Below are positions 34,134-46,188 of a DNA stretch of 64,000 bases, in pieces. Numbering within the stretch: the stretch's first letter is position 1; each line of letters starts with the position of its first letter. Below the pieces are notes generated by a model. It worked only from the letters and a program-made list of their open reading frames with translations, was not told the DNA's origin and did not search any database. The DNA is taken from the NCBI RefSeq assembly GCF_043290135.1, contig NC_134700.1:243731088-243795087 (forward strand), in the 5' to 3' direction. The translations under genes and the position numbers were made by a program. Source of the stretch: Rhipicephalus microplus (lineage: Eukaryota; Arthropoda; Arachnida; Ixodida; Ixodidae).

Positions 34134-34700
34134 GATGTATTCCCAGGCCAAAAGACAGGCGACTACTACGAGGAAATGAACGGCGATCACTTTGAGGGCT
34201 GGTTCAATGACGTTCTGCTGAAGTTGCCAGCTGGTAGGTCATTGTTTTAGACAATGCACCATAGTTGGCGAGAAGGAAAATTGCTGACGTCGGCCTGGAA
34301 GAAGGAAGAGATACAGGAGTGGCTCACAAGCAAGAACACCATCTACCGTAAAAGGATGATAAAGAAGCAGCTGGTTGAGCTGGTGGCATCTGTAAAGTCA
34401 CGCTTTCTGAGCTACATTGTAGACAACACAGCTGTAAGGGCTGGTTGCATTGTACTCAGGTGCCCACCGTACCACTGCGATTTTAATACCATTGAGCTTG
34501 TGTGGCCCAAGGTCGAAAATGGTGTCGCTGCGAACAACAGAGACTTCAAGCTGTCCACGATAGACGCCATCTTGAAAGGTGGAATCAAGCAGGTAATGGC
34601 AGAAGACTGGAGGAAGAGCATTCAGCACGTGACGGACATGGAGGCAAAGTTCAGACTTGGCAGGTCTGGGAGTGAGCACATTCAACCCACCATTATCTAG

Positions 34701-35028
34701 CTGGGTTAATATGATACCGATGAAAGCGACGGCTGCAAGCTTTCTGGCATTGAGCCACTTGACGAAGCATAGCAGCTTCGTATTAATGAAAAAAAACAGC
34801 CCTTATTAGGGCTACCAAATTTTTGCCCGTTGGGTTTGCAAGAGCCAACCATCCATTTCGTGACCTCTCAAACAAATAAGCAGTTCTATTTATGGCGTAT
34901 TCCTTTCATAGAAGCTCAATTCCGACAAGCAACGTCCCTTACACATCACGCTCGATTTGAGAAGTGGCATAGAAAAACATTTCAATGCTGGCATATCTGA
35001 ATTGAAACACTGTTGCTAACCCTGATCA
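34701..35028. other. Intronic sequence, no gene seen
   Basis: Follows the transposase stop; a matching right terminus for that element was not found. Confidence 0.4.
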
Positions 35029-36810
35029 TCGTTGGCGAGCTCAAAATGCTCGATCAGGCTGCCACCGTCGAGTTTGACACGCTTTATTGCTCCGTTAGAA
35101 GTCTGTTTCGAAAATAGAAGTGTTATCATAACCATTGCTGGTGAAGTAGCAGCAGACAACACGAAACTGACAGCACTGTTAGCAGCTTGCATGCCAAAGC
35201 ACATTCATGTGGCTGCATTATTTATTTTGGTTATATGGCTCACACAAGTAATGCAAATAAGAGAATAAATATAAAACATCATTCGCTTAGTGAGGCCCAA
35301 AATTCTTGTTCAGGCAGTCACCGTCGAATGTGACGTGCCACATAGTGAAATACAGTAGTCGAAGCACACTTTATGATTCTGTTACCAGTTTGCACTGAGA
35401 ATTGAAGTGTTGCTATCAGAGGCAGAGTATCCAGGGTCCAAAGGGTTCAAATGAACTGGGCCTTCACGTCTTATGGGGGCCCTCCAAGGACCAGAAAAAA
35501 TGGCCAGCTGCGTTGTTTTGTTCTAAAAAGTTTAACCTCCCCGCTGGAACCGCAGAAAAGAAGTCTGCAGTGGATTTGTTTTCTTCTCCTATAGCCCTAT
35601 GAGAGTGAATATTACCTGCAAAAATTTAACCCTATTACATGTTTAAGAGCGAGCAAATTGTGCATAAATGAAACTATGTGTGGTTGCTTTTCGAGTGTTA
35701 TTAAAAACGTTTCTGTGAAAGTTATATATAGATCTCATTTTTTATAGGCGCCACCTTCTCCAGAAGATTTGGCCCACCTCCTTGTCATACTCAAAAATTT
35801 TTTATTTTAAACCATCTGTAATAATTGTTGTGATTAATAGGCATTTACAGTATGCATAAGAGCACTATAACGAGAAGCACTTCAATGTGTGTTGTATGAA
35901 ATCAAAAGTAACTAGATGATTGGTAGCATGTTTACTGCAAGCACATGCGCACAGTTTCTGAAAAGGTCTACCTGTCAACTTCAGCAGTGCTCGCACGTAG
36001 ACAACGAAAGCGTGCGCTACCCAAACAATGAGGCTGAAGCACATAGAGGAAACTATTTTTCACAAAGGCAACCCCTGATCTTCGAGGAAAGATATTCTCT
36101 TTTGAAATGAGGGTAAACAATTCCATAGGTAAAGACATATCGAAGAAATGCGCACAGTGCTTGGACTACACTTATAAGTGTCGCACAGTTTAGTCTTCTT
36201 TCAGTATGATCCAACGTACCGCACAAATCTTAATGCTGTGCATGTGTCTTTGTCTCCTGATATAGTTAATTATTATGACGGCAATATCTCCACGTGCTCT
36301 GCCAGAAATAGAACGCCCAGGTGATAATAAACACTCCGCAGAGGCTTAGAATAAATATGGCTGGCATTATTTGCAGCTAAATCTAAAAAGCGTGAAGTCT
36401 TAAGTATGACCAGATGACAAAGCAGGAAAGAAAGGGGGTGGGCGAGGGGGAGGGGGCCCTCTTATATTTTTTTAACAGGGCCCTCCGCACTGTTAATTCG
36501 GCCCTGGTTGTCATAATCAGTGCTGGTGAAATAGCAGCAGTCAACATGAAACTGACAGCCACTGTTAGCAGCTTGCATGCCAAAGCACATTTATGTTGTT
36601 GCATTGTTTATTTTGGTTATCTGGCTCACACAAGTAATGCAAATAACAGAACAAATATAAAACATCATTAGCTTAGGGAGAGATTAATTGCTCGTTCAGG
36701 CAGCCACCGTTGAACGTGATGCGCCCCATAGTGAAATAGCGGTAGTCCGAGCACACTTTATGATTATGTTACCAGTCTGCACTGAGAATTGAAGTGTTGT
36801 CACAGCCAAT
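35029..36810. repeat. ~285-bp direct repeat units, split by a ~1.07-kb insertion
   Basis: AACTGACAGCACTGTTAGCA with GCTTGCATGCCAAAGCACAT (about 35165-35205) recurs at about 36550-36592. AGGCTGCCACCGTCGAGTTT-type blocks recur at 35056, 35313 and 36698, and AGAAGTGTTATCATAACC-type blocks at 35115, 35402 and 36792. This is a local satellite-like array. About 35424-36496 is foreign to the array and is bounded by CCAGGGTCC and GGCCCTGG, possibly a non-autonomous DNA element. Confidence 0.7.
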
Positions 36811-38767
36811 TTTTAATTTATTAATCTGACTTGGGCAAGTAACGAAAATGCAAGCACAATTATTAACATGATTAACTTTGCTAGCATTGTGTTGTCTTAT
36901 TTACATACCGGGAATATATAAGTGGTTATAACAGAAGAAAAGAAAAGAAAGGTGCCGACCCGTAACTGTCTCTCCTTACGAGGACACCTCAACAGGTCAG
37001 CAGATGAATGGGATATGGGGAATAAAAGATATAGGGAAAAAGAAGGAGGGATAAAAAGAATAGAAGGAAAATAGACGGAGAAGAAGCCAGCCAACGAGAG
37101 AAAAAAAGAAGGAGATAGGAAAGTGGGGATCCGGTCGAAGCAGTCCAAGGGCGGGGTGCCACAATGCGAGAGCTGCACGGCGTCAGGAGACCGCGGAGGG
37201 CGAACCAGTCGGCGGGAGCTACGCTGATGTCGGAGATCGCGAGGGCACAACCGTCCAGCTTGAAATCCTGCGAGCGAATGTCATACCGGGAAATGCTCAG
37301 CAATGTTGAATGTATTAATGAAGTTGTAAAGAAAGATGTGGCTGCAGCATGCTTTGCAAAAACAAATGCAAGAAAGACAGAAATGGGAATAAACATATAC
37401 AGACATGAAAGCACTCACATATTCAAACACATTCACACAAACGCGAGCGCCAGAACAGATCGCAGAGAACAGTGAGCAAAAAGTTTAAGCCACACAGCGG
37501 TATGAATTCATGCCAAGCTCTCTTGTAACGACACCAGTGTATCAGTCATAATTTTATTTTAGCTCAGAGGCTAACTATAAGGAAACAAACACTGCTCCCA
37601 AATGCCTGACCGTTAATAATCCAATGGCATTCTCTGGACCAGCACGTGTAAGTCACTGATTGTTAGCATTGATGGAAATCAACCGATGGACGGTGTTAAA
37701 AACACTCGAGCGACGCTGCTTGACGCTTGGCTATCTTATCACACTGCCGCCACCGATCGGTCGTTTCCGCGCCCAGCTGGCAGCAACGACAGCAAGCGTT
37801 GGGGCTTGCTGTCGCAAATATTTTTTGTTGAGAAACTCGTAGGTTGGTTTCATCCGTGTATGCTTTTCTCATTTATCCTGATATAGGTTTTTCTCTGTCA
37901 TTTCTCCACGTCCGATGAGAAATGCAGGGGCACAGTACACACACACCTGCCGCTCACAGTAGATACCAGGCTTTGGCAAGTTCTATTCGTCGTAACTTCA
38001 CTTAGGCGCAAATAAAAAATGATGAAACAAACACCTACATTGTTTGTTTGCATCGTTATGTCACCGCGAGATCCTGTTTCCAGACGAAGCGCAACACGGC
38101 ATCACCGATGTTCGCTGCAATCTCTTTTCGCCGGCTCACGGCTCAGAAGAAAGACACGCAGCACAAATTGTGTATCGTAAGCTCACAATAATATTTCTGG
38201 CACGACAGATTACCACACATAATTCAAATTCACTCTGACGAAGGGAGACGCACACAGCGAATGGGACTCTGCCCAGTTCGAAGCGAGGGCGGCCATGTTA
38301 GGCATGTTCTCCGTCTTCTGGGTCCGCGGCTAGAGTGTAGTCCGGCGCATGAATAGTCTGCATTTGACCCCCTGTAAAGCTTATTTCTCTGCAGTGGAGG
38401 AATGCTAAGCCGTGAAAGCACCTTTTTAAATGTATATTAGTGCCAGCGCCTCCTCTATTTTATCAATGCAAGCCATATTTGCCTGATCCTGCAGTTCACC
38501 GCCCTCTTCTATAGCCCTTCCCAGCTCTTGCCCATCACCTAGTCTTCGCCTGTGCTTTGTGGTCATGGGGAAGAGAGCCTTTCATGCAGTGCTTCACGAT
38601 GGGAATAATATAAAGTAGTTTTTTGTTCAGTTGTGCTCAGGTGGCGTCATGCATTCCTCGTTATCACAATGTTGGCAGTCGCGCTGGCTCTGTAAGTGAT
38701 ACGGTGTTTTCAGATAGCGTGTCACGGTTGGTGGCGCTATCCGGCATCCAGTGAGGACGCGTAACTA
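36811..38767. other. Intronic sequence, no gene seen
   Basis: 36930-37130 is strongly purine-rich (GGAAAAAGAAGGAGGGATAA type). 37150-37330 may be the antisense 3' end of a LINE. Nothing firmer could be supported. Confidence 0.4.
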
Positions 38768-39621
38768 CAGTAAAAGCTTGTTAATTCGAACTGCAAGGGG
38801 AAGCCGTCTCAGTTCGAATTGATTGAAGTTCGAAATAACGAAAGTGAAAAACAACAACAGTACACTGCAACTCAGTAGGGCATAACAATTTATTTTTTGA
38901 AAAAATCTGTTATTAAGGTCTGCCTTCTTTTCTTGAAGGCGACAGCCAGCACTTTTTGCTCTAATGAACGAATTTGGCGGAAGGCCTCTTTTCCGCCTTC
39001 TTTAAAACATAAGACGAGACGGGCGGAATTTAATCCGACCATGTCTTCCGCAGCAGAGGGCTGTACTGGTGCTTCGTCCTCCTCCTCATCGTAACTGGCA
39101 GCGACAGGTTTTGCACTTCTCACATGACATATGTCGTCATCCGTGAATGCACCACACACACCCTTGAGTCCACATCGACGTAGTCTGCAAAGCAGACGTC
39201 TTCCAAAACATCCACCATGGGGGTGGCCACGCTGTGTTTGAGCACCGGTGGCTCGTCATCTTGTAGAGCTTCGGTGCTGAAGCCACAGTGGTGATAGCAA
39301 TTTGCTATTGTTAGTGTTGTCACTTGCTCCCAAGCACGCACAAGCATGTGCAGTGCACTTAGTAGCGCCACTTGGTAGTTATTGCACAAAATAATTCGTT
39401 TCAACTGTACGCCGCCTCGTAACTCAGCAGTCGTCATATCGAGTGACTGGCCAAGTCACCGGTGCGTAGTTCGAATTATGTGGGGTGGAACCTACTCGTG
39501 TTTGAATTAGAGGGCTTTTTTTTATTCATAGGCTTCTATGGAGCTTGGCCAAATCATAACTTACAGTTCGAATTATCCATAAATTCAAATTATTGGAATT
39601 AGAATTAACGAGCTTTGACTG
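38768..39621 (-). mobile_element. Internally deleted Tigger transposon
   Basis: The left end CAGTAAAAGCTTGTTAATTC and right end GAATTAACGAGCTTTGACTG are inverted repeats flanked by TA (38766-38767 and 39622-39623). The minus strand keeps only the C-terminal part of the transposase: LLSALHMLVRAWEQVTTLTI (about 39350-39290), an acidic linker (ASYDEEEDEAPV) and the terminal RRQTLITDFFKK at about 38900. The DNA-binding and DDE parts are gone. Confidence 0.85.
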
Positions 39622-39880
39622 TAGCATTGTGAGATGGCGGCGGCATTGCTTCCAGCTATAAAGAAGGAGCATGAAGGAACAAATATGACAGATGCATGAC
39701 ATTGAAGACGGACACAAGTCTATCGCATCTCCGGGGGAAAGCGCTTGAAAACACGTGTGACAGAAGCAGGGCGACTCCTCATATAGCGCCGCATCACGAC
39801 CACTCCCTGAACTAAGCTGAACCGACGGCTCCTGTTGATATGCAGGCATTTGCACTGGCATTGAAAGAAATAAAGGGGGC
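39622..39880. other. Intronic sequence, no gene seen
   Basis: No recognisable feature. Confidence 0.4.
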
Positions 39881-40432
39881 ATTGTTAGTGCACATGTAAT
39901 TTTCTGTAAAGGTAGCTTCACTGCAGTACAGGGTTGTAAACCTTGAATACACCTATTCAAATGTGCGAGTTTACAAGCATACCTTTTAAAGGTGGTTTCA
40001 CTGCATTAAAGGAGTGCGAAGCAGTGACAACTTCTATCCAGATAAATCGGCACTCTCATGAAGCTACACATTTAAGTTAAGTGAACATATTATCCTTGCA
40101 TCAATTCATTTTTAAAGTTTCAAATATTGTTATACCAGCTTATATTCCCTTGGTATAGTAAAATATAAAACATACCATATTTTACAGGTTAGCACTTGTG
40201 TTCTGGTAAGTCAAATCTACCTACTATTCAAAGTTGTTTATACTTACTTTTAATAACAACAAAAAAAAGGTATTTGTACAGGCCTTGTTTTAATTTTCTT
40301 GAAAAGTATTGTGCAGGTTAGTTAGTTCATGACAAATACGCTCACTTGTCTTTATAATATGTGATAGTATACACTATTCGCTTCAAATTTGCTTCGAATC
40401 TAAAACTTACTATTCGCACAAGCCTAAATGTG
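39881..40432. repeat. AATATTCG-type repeat, partial
   Basis: TTCACTGCAGTACAGGGTTG (39919) parallels TTCACTGCAGTATAGTGGTG in the copy at 61655. The right end ACTTACTATTCGCACAAGCC (about 40405-40426) is the shared terminus. The internal GGGCCCTGCAACAC module is missing. Confidence 0.65.
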
Positions 40433-40721
40433 ACAGATTAGTGATTTGGCATACTATTAGATGACCACAACGTTGCTCTTGTCGGCACTGGAGCCGACTA
40501 TTCTATCGTCAGTAGATCATTCACCAAGATGCTAGCAGGATTGGGTTCGACCTTATTTTCTGCCACTTTGAACTTTCCGTTGATAGTTTTCGTTTTTGTT
40601 GTCTCGTTTTTTTCTGCGTTTATGTTTGTGACCCACTCTTAGATGTGGTGATTACTGCAGAGCAGGCATACACGGTGCACTTTTTTTGGCAAGCGTTGCT
40701 CACCATTTTTCTCCACTGCAG

Positions 40722-40761
40722 GGTTGGCTTCGAAGCTTTGGTGAACTGCTAAAGCATCCAG
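40722..40761 (+). CDS. ICE1: Exon d: GWLRSFGELLKHP segment
   Basis: CTCCACTGCAG|GGTTGG and CCAG|GTATGT bound a 40-bp exon read in phase 0, carrying one G over. Known ICE1 proteins have an LLKELW-like or FDQLL-like motif soon after the coiled coil, which this could match. The intron that follows is only 61 bp. Confidence 0.6.
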
Positions 40762-40822
40762 GTATGTTGTGACAGCTCTGTTGCCTGTGCTGCGGCGGCT
40801 GCAGTTTGCTTTCTGTTCACAG

Positions 40823-40888
40823 AGTCCTGGACGAGTGCCAATCTGAAACAGCAAGAGGAGCGCCTCATTGCCATCTTGCAACCTGAAG
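40823..40888 (+). CDS. ICE1: Exon e: acidic/Gln helix
   Basis: The acceptor TTCTGTTCACAG and the donor GAAG|GTGGGC enclose 66 bp reading ESWTSANLKQQEERLIAILQ and then PE. This is the only frame of the three without a stop that is also in phase with exon d. Confidence 0.65.
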
Positions 40889-41065
40889 GTGGGCTGTTTT
40901 TTTCAAGACAACTAAATTGATGAGATGCGCAGTGGCAGTTGTTTGTCATATATTGGCCTCACAAAAATTATGGACTCGTTTTTTTTGTTGTTGTGTGCAA
41001 CCTAATGAAACCAACTGACAGTGCAGCCAAGGAAAGAAAAGGAAAGCCAATAACGGCTAGAGAAA

Positions 41066-41115
41066 GGTGCATATATGTGGGTATGAACTCGCGTTCATCC
41101 TTACATATATGCACC
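41066..41115. repeat. 50-bp hairpin
   Basis: GGTGCATATATGT and ACATATATGCACC pair at the ends of a 23-bp stem with three mismatches around a TCGC loop. It lies in the 784-bp intron between exons e and f. Confidence 0.85.
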
Positions 41116-41672
41116 CTCCAAGCTACGCTCTCATGTTCACACTCGCGTGTATTCACCAGTGGGGCCAATAAATTTTCGAAAAATAAACAATGTTTTTTTT
41201 ACTTCCCAATGTTTTACCCTACTCTTGAAAATAGCACAGTGTATACAATAAAAAGGTGCAGACTACATTTTGTATGTGCTGGCGCTGAAGTAGGTATCTT
41301 TTTTGAAAGTTGGTTTTAAAAAAAATTTTCGAGAAAGAATAACGAATATGAAAGACAGCAAATGGGAAGAGATAGCGTTTCCAGTATGGAAAGACTGTTT
41401 TTGGGTATGGGGATGGCAAAATGCTTGTGCTAGTAGTCTTAAGCTTCATAAAATGGCAGAGGGCAGCACAGGAAAATAAAAATGCGGACTGTGTGACAGA
41501 GACTGCATCACCCCTGGGTGAAGACACCGTTTCACTTTCTTGAAATTTATTGAGTGTTATCAAGCAATTTAGAAGTAACTAGGAAGAATCTGTATGCTCT
41601 TTCCTGCCTTTTTTTTATAGGTCTCTGCCTGTCACAGCATGTAAAAGAACATTTGTGTGCATTTCTTTTCAG

Positions 41673-43748
41673 ATGAAGACTTGAAGTTGGATTCATGCCA
41701 GTTGGAGGCATTGCTTCAAACTTGCGCATCCTCAACACAAGAAGTAACTCGAAGTGAGCTCATAGAAATGATAAACGAAATGAAAGTGCCCAGCCTATTG
41801 CTCGCACTGCCTCCATCACCAAAGCCAATTTTGTTTTTTGAAACTGATTCGAAGCCCTCATTGTCACCAGACTCACTATCACCTTCATTAGAGATGCCCC
41901 CTTTAGCACCATCGCCCACACTAAGGCTGTCTGCAGAGCTATCAGACCACCTTCCACTTGCGCCATCATCTGAGAAAATGCAATTAGAATGCCCACCCAA
42001 ACTAGTCCCTGCCACGCCGGTGTCTGATGCTGGACCAGGACTTCTACCACATGCACTGTCGTCAGAGCCTGAGCTGCCAACAGCTGCATATGACGTTGCC
42101 TCTCAGGTGAAATTGTTAGAACCTGTTTCACTTCTGCCCAGCTCGGAAGCATTCAAAGAAGCAACCTTGTCAAAAACTTTGTCAGGTGTCATCCCGCCTA
42201 CATTGATGCCATTGGAACCTATGCCGGACCTTGTGAGACTGGCGCCAGCTGCTTCATCATCAGAATTGCCTGTGCCATCAATGCAGCAGGCACTTTTCTC
42301 GTCAAAACCAGCATCCCCTCCTGCTTCATTGGGAGAGCCAGAATCGGTGATTGCCCTTTCGGAACCAGCACCATGTGTTTCTCCATCGAAACCACAACTA
42401 ACTTCACCCATTGTTCTGTCAGAACTGGGACCGCCTATTTCTTCATTGGAACAACCACCAGTATCAACAATTGCCTTGTTAAAGCCAATGCAACCTGCTT
42501 CGATGAAAGCAATGTCAATGTTGGTGCCTGAACCACCCCCTTCTTCATCAGACGAAGAGCCAGAATTAGTAATTGCCTTGACAGAAGATCCACCTTCTTC
42601 TCTATCAGAAGAGCCAACATCAGTGATTCCCCTTTCAGAAATGACATCTGTTCCCTCACCTGAACCAGAACCAACATCAGCAGCGATTACGTCAAAACAA
42701 GTGCAACCTAATTCAATGGAACAAGGGTTGGCATCAGGGATAGCACTGTCAGAACCAGCACCTCCTCCTCCTTCATTAGAAGAGCCAGCATCAGTTACAG
42801 CACTTCCTGTTCCCCCATTGAAACCACAATTTCCGCAAGAACCAGCACCACCTACTTTTTCATTGCAATATGAGGCAGCATCAGTAATGCCACAACCAGG
42901 GCAACCTGCTTCATTGAAGCCAGTGCCAACGTCGGTGATTGATCCATCAGAATCAGTGCCACTTGCTTCTTCATTGAAAAAGGAGCCAGCGTCAGTAAAC
43001 ACCTTGTCAGAGTCAGCACCCCCTCCTTCATTAGAAAAAACAGCACCAGCGATTGCTTTTTCAGAATGGGCATCCCCTGTTGCCTTACCAAAAGCAGCAC
43101 CGCTTGTTGATTCATTGAAACAAGAGCCATCAACTACCGCCCTGTCAAAACCAGCGCCAGCTGTTTTCTCACAAAAGCCAGAGCGAGCATCAGTGATTGT
43201 ACTGTCAGAACAAGTATTGCCTGTTTCACTGAAAGCAAAGCCAACATCAGTGATTGCCCTATCAGAAACATCACCATCTTCTTCTTCATTAGAAAAGCCA
43301 TTGTCAGTGATTGCCCTGTCAGAATCAGTATCACCAGTTTCTTTGCAACAAGAACCAGCATCAGTGAGTGCCCTGTCAGAACCACTTGTAGAAGCTGCAT
43401 ATAAACCTTTGTACAGATCGGTGCCCACTGCATCAGAGTCATTGACACCTACCTCATCACAAGAATCACGCGTAACATCAGTAATTGACTTGTCCAAATT
43501 GGCGCCGCAGAAATCCTCTGATAGGCCATTGATGTCCGAAACCACATTGTTGCTGCCTCAACCATCATCTTCATTGGACACAAAGCCTCCAGTACTCCTC
43601 TCGAAACAACTAGCGATGACTTCGTCATTGGAGCTGGTTTCTCCACTTTCTCCAGAACTAGTGCTAACTCCGGCACGGTCAGAACCTGTGTCACTGATAC
43701 CACTGGAGCGGAAGGTGCCTACACCAGAATCAGAGCCAGCATGCAAAG
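41673..43748 (+). CDS. ICE1: Exon f: 2.1-kb Pro/Ser-rich repeat exon
   Basis: ATTTCTTTTCAG precedes the exon and CAAAG|GTATTT ends it; 2076 bp are open in the chained phase. The first ~50 residues (DEDLKLDSCQLEALLQTCAS) are ordinary. After that comes a long low-complexity region of about 35 degenerate units of 17-21 residues built on the pattern EPASVIALSEPAPP-SL, rich in Pro, Ser, Glu and Ala, with no Cys-rich or catalytic motif. It is predicted to be disordered and nuclear, comparable in position to the long unstructured middle of ICE1. Unit number probably varies. The same repeats leave a long open frame on the opposite strand (43545-42103), which I regard as a by-product. Confidence 0.75.
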
Positions 43749-43904
43749 GTATTTTTTTTCTCTGTGCCCTTTCTTTAACAGTGTCTTCGCAGTGTCTTTC
43801 GTATATGTAACCGCTACCACTTGGGCAGCTATTACAAATAACACTCTGCCTTTGTTTTATTACTGCGAAATTAAATAAGTCCTGTGGCATTTCAAGAAAC
43901 ATGG

Positions 43905-44052
43905 CACACTCTTAGAACATGTGGAGACAGTCATGTGGTCATACGGACCAACACATGTTAATTTATTGCTGTATGACCAACATGTGTCGGTCATACAGAC
44001 CAACACATGTTAATTCGCGCGAGCACAGCGCCACTGCTCGCTTAGTGGCTAT
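43905..44052. repeat. Short direct repeats
   Basis: GACCAACACATGTTAATT occurs at 43946 and again at about 43998, each preceded by GTCATAC. A related GACCAACATGTGTCGGTC lies between them. Confidence 0.8.
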
Positions 44053-44056
44053 TTAA

Positions 44057-44774
44057 GGGACACTAAAGTCAACTATTAAGTTGACGTTGATTGTTGAAAT
44101 GGCGGTCCAGATACCTCGTAGTGTTACTTTCGTGCCAAGGAAGGGCTTATTTTGAAATAAAATTACGTTTTTGTGCTCCGCATCGGGTTAGCGTGCTTCA
44201 ATTTACCTGCCTCAATAAGTGGACCGAACGGTTCGTGTCACGTTACTGTTACCGTGCACAACGTTGCCCGGCTTTACTGCGCTAGTAGCAGCAGACCGAA
44301 ATCAGCGGGAGCTACAGCAGCAACACCGGCCACTGATCAATTTCCCGCCATTGGCTTTGAGATTGCAGACGCTTTTGTTTCAACTGTGCCCCGCTAGATA
44401 GCACCACCTGTGCCGTGTAACCTTGCGAAAATTGAATTTTTGAACCACTCGCGCCATTCCCCATAGTAACGTTTGGCGGTTCTTTTTTCCATGAATCAAA
44501 CAGAAACGAACAAGCAGCATTTTATTGCGTCTTTTGATGCACGGAAGGTTCTTTATTTAGTGCAGTTAGATCGATTACTAGTGATTAATTGTAGGCGGTC
44601 CATGTGATGTCATCGGGATCATCTTGAAAATGTCCTACTGTGGCACTTGTGTTCTTGTGCGTTTACCTTAATTTCTTGGTAAATAGGGCACTGTTGATAA
44701 TATTGTCGTTTTAGATGTTGTCCAACATTGAGATTTCACTCTGACGTAAATTGTTATTTGACTTTAGTGTACCT
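44057..44774. mobile_element. TTAA-flanked MITE
   Basis: GGGACACTAAAGTCAA at 44057 and TTGACTTTAGTGTACCT ending at 44774 are inverted ends, and each side is TTAA (44053-44056 and 44775-44778). It is 718 bp with no ORF worth calling. Fragments of the same family lie at 9545-9690 and 13365-13448. Confidence 0.8.
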
Positions 44775-44829
44775 TTAAAGGAGTAATGGCTCGAATTTTA
44801 AACATTTTCAAGTTGTTGCCCCAACACTA

Positions 44830-45310
44830 GTGCCAAAGAACCCTTAAGAGAGTATTGGGGTGCGTGGGAATGCATCAAATATACGTTTAATGGCGCTGCC
44901 TTAAATAAAAGAACACTTTCGGTCTCGGTATTGAAAGGTGGCTTTTCGTGTCATGGCAGATTAATGTCACAGGGAGGCAGCAACTCACAATGTACAGGTC
45001 CGTCATCTGCTCGTGGAGCATGTAAACAATGATGAGTGCATTATTTTCCAGTGACCTCAACAGTGATTACTGTGATTTAGACTACATGTGGGATGCATAG
45101 TTGCCAAACTCAGTGGAACTGTGTTGACTCGTCGCAGCAATGTTAATTGCAGAGAGGCTGGCTTGCTGATGCTCAGCGATGAAAACTTTGAAGTCAAGTA
45201 AAATATTTTATACGTGTAGGCTGACTCTTGTGTTCGGAGTACGATAATAGTGCACACCAAGGAAACTAAAAACGTTTCATTAACGATGTCGCAAAATTGT
45301 GTCAGTTTTT
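44830..45310 (-). repeat. MITE with CTGACAC end, copy 2 (inverted)
   Basis: The reverse complement follows 14631-15125: CTGACACAATTTTGCGACAT (ending at about 45305), CATCATTGTTTACATGC (45010-45030) and AGGGTTCTTTGG (about 44835). TTAA at 45311 is followed rightwards by AGGGTATACTGACAC, so another CTGACAC-type end faces it head to head. Confidence 0.6.
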
Positions 45311-45313
45311 TTA

Positions 45314-46066
45314 AAGGGTATACTGACACAAATACTTTGGCCTCGTGTTTTTTTTGCTGCATTGTGTTACTGGGGGCCTGTTAGTCGTAACAAAGCTCAT
45401 TGTTTGCTACAGCATGCAATAGATAATTAATTAAAGGCTCCTCATTATCGACCAGTTTCAATTTTGGTTTGAGAGAGCTTCAAAAACAAGCCGCCAGGTG
45501 CAACTGTCGTCACTTTGCGTGTGTAGCTTTCGATTGCGTCTGCACACAAAACTGCGACACTTTCCCGCCCGTTTCGCATTAAGAATTTCTTTAGAAAAAG
45601 AAACAGAAGTAAAGTGTTGCCAAACACGAAACTTCTTACCCGAGTGCGCAGCCACGGCACAAGCTACCAGCCTCTGACAAGTATAAACTGCTGGGACACC
45701 TTGTTTCCAGTGATTTCTAGTCAGAGAATGTAGCCAGTGGGTATGGCTAGAAACCTCGTTTATGCGGATATGCAACGGTTATTTATTTAGTGGTGTTAGT
45801 GCTAGCATTATGGGAATTCGGTGGCACATTGCGGCGGCCACACTAACAATGCAACGCAATAATGCTTAAAGCAGTCAGTGGCTGTCCTTCTTTATTGATG
45901 TAGTCAATGTTGTGTGCAGTGTAATCTGTCAGCCTAAGAGTGAGAAATTTCTAACTGTCTTTAAACCATAATTGCAAGTTTCCCCATGCACACATCTCTA
46001 TGATATTTAGCTCACATGTTTTCAGGAGCCTCGACAACTGACCTTCAGCAATTCCTGTTCGTGTTC
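45314..46066. other. Intronic sequence with a possible second element end
   Basis: Begins AGGGTATACTGACAC. No right terminus or gene was resolved. Confidence 0.35.
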
Positions 46067-46188
46067 AAAAAGGGCTGCAAGGGTGCACGTTAAAGAACCC
46101 CAGGTGGTCGAAATTTCCGTAGCCTTCCACTACGGCGTCTCTCATAATCATATGGTGGTTTTGGGACGTTAAACCCCACAAATCAATC
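46067..46188 (+). repeat. Tick SINE (Ruka-like), 5'-truncated
   Basis: Contains the body and tail (CCAGGTGGTCGAAATTTCCG, CTCATAATCATATGGTGGTT, GGGACGTTAAACCCCACAAA) but no tRNA-like head. AAAGGGCTGCAAGG occurs at both sides (about 46058 and 46190), giving a target duplication of about 14 bp. Confidence 0.9.

Larger units (their letters stand above)
32536..34700 (+). pseudogene. IS630/Tc1-like DDE transposase, split by an LTR
   Basis: An N-terminal part without stops (32536-33371) has a helix-turn-helix region (VADMLGVGERTVFRVREEVK) and the first catalytic Asp in KIFYLDETWVTAGHTRS. At 33371 it is cut by a 762-bp LTR-like element. It resumes at 34139, in frame across the empty site, with KTGDYYEEMNGDHFEGWFND. 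Near 34235 a single-base frameshift lies just before the second Asp (VLDNAP). The last part (34254-34700) has PPYHCDFNTIELVWPKVE with the third acidic residue. A deletion at about 33330 and the frameshift mean it is dead apart from the insertion. This family occurs in many arthropods as multi-copy DDE_3-type proteins. Confidence 0.8.

Noticed and set aside
33574..34195. Plus-strand ORFs of 74-160 codons in the LTR
   Set aside because: They translate the ~66-bp minisatellite in different frames and lack protein motifs.
36897..37414. Minus-strand Phe/Ser/Leu-rich ORFs suggesting a membrane protein
   Set aside because: They are the complement of a purine-rich tract; hydrophobicity is a by-product of TTT/TCC codons.
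42103..43545. 480-codon antisense ORF as a separate gene
   Set aside because: It mirrors the sense repeat exon, which has splice signals and phase continuity; no independent evidence for the antisense strand.
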